A DNA stretch of 64,000 nucleotides from Branchiostoma floridae (Eukaryota > Chordata > Leptocardii > Amphioxiformes > Branchiostomatidae). Of the stretch, positions 47,401 to 56,400 are shown piece by piece (the stretch's first letter is position 1; the number at the start of each line of letters is the position of its first letter). Both the position numbers and the translations under genes were made by a program. The stretch covers positions 16,126,019 through 16,190,018 of the forward strand of contig NC_049992.1 in the NCBI RefSeq assembly GCF_000003815.2, read 5' to 3'. The notes under the pieces were generated by a model. The model saw only the letters and a list, made by a program, of their open reading frames with translations, was not told where the DNA came from and did no database searches.

Positions 47401-50400
47401 TTTCACAGTTTTTCTCCAGACATTTGGAAGACATTTTTCTGAACAATGGAAAAAACAACACACACGCCCTCCCAAAAAGACCCTGTAAAGACATTCTCGA
47501 ACCCCAGAAAATACATTCTTGGAAAATGTCTCGAAAATATCCGGAAAAATCAGAATGTCTTTGGAGGGTTTTCTGTCCGATTGACATTATTTCGACATTA
47601 TCGGGCCCACCAGTGTGATCGGCTGCTTTTAACATCTACTAGCCACCATCAATGACAAAAGAATTATGGCACTGTTTTTATAACAAATTTGATGATGACC
47701 ATGGAAATGTCTTTCTCCTGGGTATTATGGGTTTGTAAGATTGTCAAACAGGTGATTGTAAAATGTTGTAAATCTCACAAGCCCCCTCCCACCAAGCCAA
47801 GTCTTGCCTCACCCACAACCACCACATTAAGTAATATATATACAGTTGTGTAATAGATAATACATACTCTCATGTCCTTCATCTCCCTGACCCACTCCTC
47901 AAACTTCTGGTTGTCCCTGTGGACCATCTGCATCAGCCTGTCAGGAATGGCTGTTTCCACAGGCAGGGGGTCACCTATAACCTCACCTGGAACCATACAA
48001 AAGTCAGGCAAACTGAGTCACTCTATCTTCTAACAACACATGTATTGAAGTGGTACACAGAAACTAGGAAACACCTAAATAACAAACGAAGATACCAATG
48101 ACATGCAGCAGATAGAGCCAAACAATCTCTGAAAATGTACACTGATTGACTGAAACTGTATTTTGGAATATTGGAAATGTTTTCTGAATATCTTAAACTG
48201 TGCCCTATCTTGAACTGTATTTTTGTGTAGTACTATGTCCTTGTCTATACTATACTGAGTGAGGTAGTAGTAGCAGTAGTGGTGGTGGTGGTGGTTGTAG
48301 CGGTACATGTACATACATCTGTACCAAAGATAAACAAACATATAGACTTAAATTTAAATACACAGTCTTCACATTCAACAGCAAGTCACAAAAAGGTGAA
48401 GAAAATTGGTGCCATAAAAACACCCAAATTAAACTGAACTCTGGTAACATTTTCAGTTTCCTTACCTTCTGGCATCCTCCTGTTATACACCAACATGTAG
48501 GCATTTCTGGAGGCATGACTTCCTTTCTGCAGTTTGGGCTTCTTAGGTTGCTTCTGGCCTCCCTCTGGGTACATAGTATAAAAGCCTTTATTTCAAAACT
48601 AAATGTCAAAATGACTGAGCTACACTGTCCAAACACATGGGGTGTTGTACGTGCTTACCTTGTAGTGCCTAGTGATTAATTTGTTTACTTTTTCAGGAAC
48701 AGGGTAAACATGTAGGAAGGGTTGCCAGTCCTTCCCCTCTAACGTGCTTGAGACACCTCCCACAACATGAGACCCCAATTTTTTATGTCTCTTTCATAGA
48801 CGGATGCAGCCCCAACCGAGATGCCTTCTCAGGATTTGAACCAGGGTCTCCTAGCTACCAGCTAATTGGAACCAAGAACTCAACTGTGAGAATACTACCA
48901 CCTGAGCTATAGGGACGTCCCTAACAAAAGGGAGATAATCTTTTCCAAGCCACTCAAACTGTACACATTGCAACTGTCACTGAGCTCACTGAAAAGAGTC
49001 ATGAGAATATATCAATTTTTCTATGCATGTCATTGACAAAAACATGAGTAAAACTGATTTATATCAAACAGAATGTTTCGACTCAGAGATCAAGATACAT
49101 CTAGAAAGGCATAAGAACATATGCATTTTTGTAACTGACAAAAACAAGAATAAAATTGACTTATTGTTCCAAGATCTACAGATCTGTACATCAATTCAGA
49201 AAATACTAATTCTAGTTCCAATAAATGATAGTATAGTATACCAATGTCTTCTTCACAGCCCAGCTGTAGTTTCTTCCCCTCCATCTTCTGAATCTCCTCA
49301 TCGTTGAACTTGTACCAGCAGCTGCTGGCCTTATCTTTAATGTGAGCGATGTAGTGCCCGCTGTACGCGCTGTGCCCGCGGTGGATCAGAACTGCCTGCA
49401 GCTCGTACACAACCTCGTTTTCTGGGGAACAGACGCGTGGGATGTTACAGATGCTTCAGGAAGGTTACATCAAATCATTCTTGCGATAAAATACATATCA
49501 TTGCTCCAGTCAGTCTTGTCACATTCTGAAAATGTTTCCAATTAAAACCTCTGATGACCGTTTCCAAAATCATATCCTGTTGCTTGAGTAACTACTTTTT
49601 GACATATATTATTACCTGGATATCTAACCTACATTGACGTTTCCAGCGCCAAGTTAATGATTTGGGTTTTTATTTTTTACGAAGCAAATTGCAGCAAAAA
49701 GGGAGAAACATTGCCACCACATTCCGGTAATAGTTTACACTATGAAAGTTACTTACCATGCAAAACAGACTTCGTAAAAGGGAGTGCTTACTGACCTGGC
49801 TTTCGCAGGTACCTGCTCATGTCCAACACTTCTGGGAACCTGACATAGTTGTTAAGCTTCTTCTTGTGTCCAGTATTCCTGACAGGAAAATGGACAAAAG
49901 TGCTACCATTATGTGTCATCATTATGTTCTGTAAATGCATTTAAGTTCGGGGGGATTTAATTTCGCGGAAACAGGAAAAAGGACTTTTTTCGGTGGATTT
50001 AAGTTCGCCGTAACACCATAGACTGCAGTCTAATACCATAATAGAAGAATGTTTGCAGTGGTTTTAAGTTTGCGGTGAAGTGGTCACCGCGAACATTAAT
50101 CCACCGCGAACATTTCTGCATTTAAAGTATTGGTTACATTCAGAAAAATATGTTTCTATGACTATTTTACTCATTGTCAACAGCAGTGACCATTTTCATT
50201 ACTTAATAAAAATCACATTGTACATTCAGATATTTCTACCATGACCATAATGACAGGCAGTAATTGAAATGAAAAGAAATAGCCAAAGGCCTTTACTTAA
50301 CCCTTAAACTGCCAAACCTGAATATATCCGGCACACATATACATGTCCTGTGTGCCACACCCAGATATATCCGGGATAGCGTATTCCCCTGAAGTAGCAA

Positions 50401-53400
50401 CTTTGCGCGCACGTAGCGCACGAACACCGGAAGTCAGGGACTTCGGCCTTGTTTGGGGGGTTCTTTTTGGAGGTCAGCAGCCAACCCTGGCACTGATAGT
50501 ATTTTATAGTGCTGAAACTCTGGCATTTTATAAATAAGTTATTTGTACCTGTCAAAAACGAATCTCAGCAGTTGCAGGTTAAGAACCCGAGGCAGAGACA
50601 GGAGTGTGATGAGACGGGCTGCGTTCTGTTTACTCTGACAGAAACTACAGAAGTACTGGTTATCCCCCTCCAGCTTCTCCTCCTGTAAATACAAGAAATG
50701 AAAAAAATACATCATTCCATGAAACATCTTAATTTTTGCAAATTTTCTGCTTGTGAATTGCTTGCTGATTCTGTCTAATACATTTTCCCCACAGGCTCTT
50801 AATCTTATAAGGAATAAGACATGCAGATAGCAGGAAACTGAAGACAGGAAATGTGATAACCTTTTCTAGGAACTCTGAACTAACTTCCTGTCAGTGTTCC
50901 CTATGTGCCAATCTAATTCATTCATCACATGCAAACACACGGACACACCAAAAACCTCAGTGTACAGAGGTACATGTTACAACAGCGCTGATAAGAGCTG
51001 GTTATTGCTATCTGAACTGCAGTTAGAACAAAAGCATTTCAACTAAGTTACTTCTGCTCTTTCTGGTTTATAAAGCAATGTTTTTACAATATATTAGGCC
51101 ACACCAATTTAATTTCTTGGTTCACAGATTTTTTCATAAAAAATATGGAGCGAAAGGGCGAAATAAAAATAAAAATTGTAAAATGGTTGGGGTGAAGGTA
51201 AGGGCTAATCCAAAATATAAAGAATAAAAAGTTTTCAGCTTGAAAAAAGTACAAAACCACTATTACTGTACAGTAACAGCACCTTTTTGTTGATTTTAAG
51301 GAGCTTATGATATAAAGACCAATTTGCTATACCGGAAAGTTGGTGAATGGTTTCATTAATGGTGAAAATTTGCTGAATGGTAATTTTTATTTTTATTTTC
51401 TTTTCCAAAAAATCAGAGCGAGCGAATCCGTGAACCAAGAAATTAAATTGGTGTGGCCTTACGAAAGAAAATTTCCTCAGTGCATGAGACCGTGAATTAC
51501 TATTGATGACAACAAATAAGCGGAGACAAACACACACACACACATACACACACTGAAAACAATACCTTCATACCTCAAGGAGGTATAAAAACTGACAAAA
51601 AGTATGTGAAGCTTAGCCTATACCTGTAAGAACTCCTCTACACACTGGCTCAGGTCTGTGTGGCCCTGAATGTTCAGGTCCAGCTCATAGAACTGGGACG
51701 GACGAGACGAGCCCTGGAAACAACGATTGCACCTGCAGCAAAGTAGGAAGCAAACATTGCAAAATAAAATTCAATGTTTTATGAAGTCTTGCCATAGGTC
51801 ACCTAAGGTCAGGGAAAACCGTCAGGTGCGGTACGTACCAGGTCACAATGCACTGGAAAAGTATATACATGTAAGTGCGAACTTCATTGTATTTGTGTCA
51901 TTTAGCCTCTAGCCACTGACGAAGCTGTACATAGCAAAACCAGTTTGGCCGACAGGCTGAATAAAAGTTCAAAACTTGAACTATGCGGCTCCAGATGTCT
52001 TACTGAGGGACGACTGCAGTGTGCAAGATGTTGGTAGCTTGAGGAATGAATCCACTCTACTACATATCATAAATTCAACATTTTACTTTTGATGTAATGT
52101 TTATCAATGAGTGATTTAGATTTACCATGCGGACTTGAATCTTAAAATTTTGTTGCTCCGCAGATGTTGTAATGGGGATAAATGTTACGAAGGCCTTTAC
52201 AATTTAATGTACTGTCAGTAAGAATCATCAGATAAAGTTCCAGTTACAAGTCCATATAAAGTACAGGCACAGACGCCACACCTTGCCAAGGCTTATGCAA
52301 ATCTGTTACAATTGTCTCACACAATATGTTGTTGCTAATATGACATAACTCCTATCTAATGTGCACTCACCTTGTCACATAAGCATATTGCCCTCTGAAC
52401 TGTTGCATAATATCTCGAACCCAGGGGTTTGGTTGGTACCTGGTGCTGTCCTCTAGCAGAGACATCAGTAGCTTGGAAAACTCCTGTGCATCCTTCAAGT
52501 GAAACATGTGACAAAACACTGTAATGCAGCACAGTTCTAAGTCTAAAACGTTTTGTTTTCAAGCTCATCAGTTTGCATTTACAAAATGTATATTTACTTC
52601 TTGTATTATATTTTCCTCCTCTCTTGTACATAGAGAGTCATGGTGCCTTTCATACATTTTGTAAATGTATGTTTCGAACTACATGTACAAAATTTCACAT
52701 ACCTGTTGCAAAGCTGTGTCCAGCCCAAGGCTTTGAATAAAGGCTGATGGATCTATGTACCTGTGTCGCAGAAAATAGTGATGTTATGCACAAGTTCACT
52801 ACTCTAATTTACAGTACACTTCAATGGTACTTTTTTTTCTAGAATCATTTCAAATACATTGTAGAAATAAACTGTTATGTGTGGCTGTAAGAATAACTGT
52901 GCTACCTGCGACTGCTGTTCTGTAACAAGGCAAAGATAAACTGCAGATGTCCACACACAGTGGTCGGCATCAAGTCCTCATCCTTCTCCATGGGAGGGGG
53001 CGGCTTTTTCGGGGATGTGGGAGGGGAGCCGTCTTTCTTGGGGGATCCTGTATGTGCAAAAACAGTATTATAAACAGTATTATAAACCATCACTATAAAT
53101 CTATTTAGCGCAGGTCTTAGCCAACCCACAGTACAGTACTAAAATGAAGACAAAATGTACAAGGTACCATGCTGGTGATTGGAGTCATTTGCCAGTTATG
53201 ATTTGCCTAACTAGGAGAATCAACCAAATTTTAGAAGCAGGTTCTCCAGTTACCCTACCCTGTGGACATAGATGTCCCTGTAGCTCAACTGGTAGCAGTC
53301 TTAAAGTTGAGCTCTTGGTTACAATTAGTTCAGAGACACTGGTTTAAATCCAAAAAAGGACATTCTTGTTAGAGCTGCATTCGTCTTTTGGAAAGGGTGT

Positions 53401-56400
53401 AAAATGGGGGTACCGTGTTCTAGGAGGTGCCTAAAGCAACCCCTCCCTGTAAAAAATATACCCTGCTACTGAAAGAGCAAAGAAACTTGCTGACCTGTGT
53501 GCCACTAACTACAAGGTAAACAAAAACAACAACAACCTACCCTGTAGACAGCCTGTAGTGGATGATACCACATCCTCCCCATGGGCAGAACCAGTCTGTT
53601 TCCTCGGAGAGGGGGGTGATGACTTAACTGGCGAGGTCTTCTTAGGGGAACTTGGAGGACTTCTGGTTCTCCTGTCGCCTAGGAAATAAAAGCAGTTCAC
53701 GTAAATGTCATGAAAAACTGTTACCATATCATATACCTTGCATACTGGAAGGTACACTTCACTGTATAAGAATATTGATAATGCAGGAAGTAGATTTCCT
53801 TGCAATTGCTTTATAGGCATGGACAACTATAATGCTTTCTATGCAATAAAAATCAACCAGGTGACAATCATTACATCAGCACTTTTCCAAGAAAGGAAAC
53901 TTTTATCCGACTTGCTGCACTGTCTTGTCTTACATCAAAAGGGTGATTTGATGTTTCAAAAACTCTATATGTATTTCCAAACACACTCTGGTTATGCTAC
54001 CTTTGGGAATATCAGGTTCCAGGTACTGGTACATGGCTGAGCGGAACTCTTGGTTGTGGAACCACACCTGTAGGACATAATTAGACAATTACAAGTATCT
54101 TCAGCTACATCGATGTACATCTAGAGCATCTTTTAATTCATCAACTAGAAGACTCAGTATCTTTAGTATTTATCTAGTTATGCAAATATGAGGCAAAGTA
54201 TTTTTTCCACAATGGATACAAAAACTATTGACATTAAAACATTCATTGTTTTTCAAACGTATATATGTAAATGCCCATACCTGCAGGAATGTGTTGACAT
54301 AACATGTGGCTCCCAGGTTCTTTAGGCCAACAAAGGAACCCTGGGAACAAAAGAAAACAATAAATTATGTTAATGTCAGACAGTATTCCAATGTCTTCAT
54401 TACACAATGCAGCTCCCTTTTAGAATTAATTACAATGATTGATTGATTGCCCAGTGACTAAAGTCATTGATACCTCCAACAATACACACCATTAATACAC
54501 ACTTTCACACACAACCCAATACACACTTTTAGATTGACATAGATGTAGCTTATGCAAATTTGAGGCACACCGTTTCGACGTACTCTCCTAGAAACTCCTC
54601 CAGCAACTCTCAAGCACAAGGAACCAAGAGTTAAATACCAAGAGAGACTATTGACTCTAAAGCAAACCATGTGTTACTCAGCACCAAGAGGCCACGTCTA
54701 GCGAAATAATAGACGTTTAACGAGGACAACAACAACAACAACAAAATAACTTAATAGATTTCTCAGCTACTTTATTTATTTATTTATTGATCTTATAGGG
54801 TGGTCCCTTCAGTCAGCAGACTGATTTCCAAGGAAGCCCTGTAAACTTGCATGATACTATTTTGGATATAAGTAAAAATCTGCAGTATAATTGTAATGAT
54901 GGGGAGTATGATGATGATGATGCAGTATAATTATAAATATACATTGATGTTATTCTAAAAACTGAATATGCAGTAACCTGGAAGATGATTGGATTGCTCA
55001 GTATACAGTGTTTAGCTCAACAGTTTCAAAATGATAAGTTAATGATGTAAACCAGTTACCTCAGCCCTCCTCTCGTTGTTTGGGTCCTCTATCTCTTGGA
55101 ACGCTTCATCGTCAATCTCCCCCAGCCACTGGGACTCACCCAGACCAACAAGACAGTTGGGATTGTTCTTACAGTTTCTCCTGAAATAAAAGAGAGAAAA
55201 ATATACAGGCACATGTTATATGTTTTTTTGTGTGTGTGTTCATTACGCTGTGCTAGGGAAGAGTGAATTAACTGTTCTACAAATATATCTTTGTTTACAT
55301 TCACACCAATTTCTGTATCACTATCTGTATCTCATCTGCATAGCTCTTTGGCATAATACAGGCACATGGCACAGCAGCAGCTAGTTATATACCATTATAT
55401 TTATTACACTGAAGGAACTATGACACCTCACTTTTTGCACAACTAGTTGCAAGCCATTTGTTGTGTAGCAGGTTATATTACATTATTACTGATTTAAGAA
55501 AGACAGATTATGTCCATATGATTGCAGCTAAGATAGTGATGTTTTGTGTGCTTGGTGCAACTTGCACTCCTGGAACCTTCACTTTAAATTTTTGATGACT
55601 TGCAGTTGTCAAATATGTAGAAACGTTAATAAACACATTGACAACTCAACTTTTCCAATGGCAAAATTTAAAAAAAGGAACAATTATCAATGAGCGAGGC
55701 TATTGACACACCCAGTGTGTCAATAGCCTAAACAGGCTATTGACACACTGAGTGTGTCGATAGCCTGTTTAGGCTATTGGCACACTCAGTGTGGCGATAG
55801 CCTGTTTAGGCTATTGACACTCCCAGTGCTAGAAACCACTAAAATGAGGAAATCTTACGATTATATTTGACAATCAACACTCTGAAAAATACAAATGGCA
55901 TCCTGTGTCCATTATCAACCCAAAATACGATCTTTTTCACGTGTTTACGGCACAATTTTAAACATCGGAATCTGCTATCATATAGGGTGCTAGTCTTACT
56001 GTCACCGCATGTGATCATGGCAGCCATGTTGGATCGGTCAGGAACACGTTTTCAGCTGTGTTTACCGACGAATTCCTGCCGTATTGGAGAATTTTCGGCC
56101 TCACAACTTATATCACTAAGGAAGCGAAGTTATAGTTGTTGTTTTACCTCCATTATTTTTAATGTGAAAGCTTTCAAAGAAATATTCTTCCGAGTCGCTG
56201 CCGATAGCGCCGGAACCACGCGGCCGAAAATTATGACATGTTTTGTGGTCAGTGTTATTTTTGGTTTATGATGTTAACAGAAACTTTAAAAGTTGTTTAT
56301 ATATAAAATATTCTTATATCAAATGGATGTTTAAAAAGGGACAAGAAAAATTGAAAAAAAAATTTTTTAAAACTCCGGCGCAGACTCGAACCGGGTCAGA

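Larger units (their letters stand above)
34582..47615. mobile_element. Large CACTA/EnSpm-like element in a USP48 intron
   Basis: The left end from 34582 (cactggtggggcctataatg) and the inverted right end up to 47615 (cattatcgggcccaccagtg) match over about 65 bp, including atcggacagaa and accctccaaagacatt. The 3-bp TGA flanks both sides (34579-34581, 47616-47618). Copies of agacatt recur near both ends, as subterminal repeats do in this superfamily. The interior is mostly unassigned and hosts a complete LINE, and part is a gap. No transposase is recognised. The alternative is two unrelated short elements that happen to face each other. Confidence 0.6.

Noticed and set aside
48250-48636. 128-codon - strand frame with a Pro/Leu tract
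   Set aside because: Overlaps true USP48 exon 13 in a different frame, and the tract comes from a (GTG)n microsatellite near 48275.
52493-52540. Upstream acceptor extending USP48 exon 8 (FCHMFHLK before DAQEF)
   Set aside because: The preceding exon ends with LQQ at a codon boundary and joins cleanly to DAQEF, the conserved arrangement; the longer form would add residues not expected in the family.
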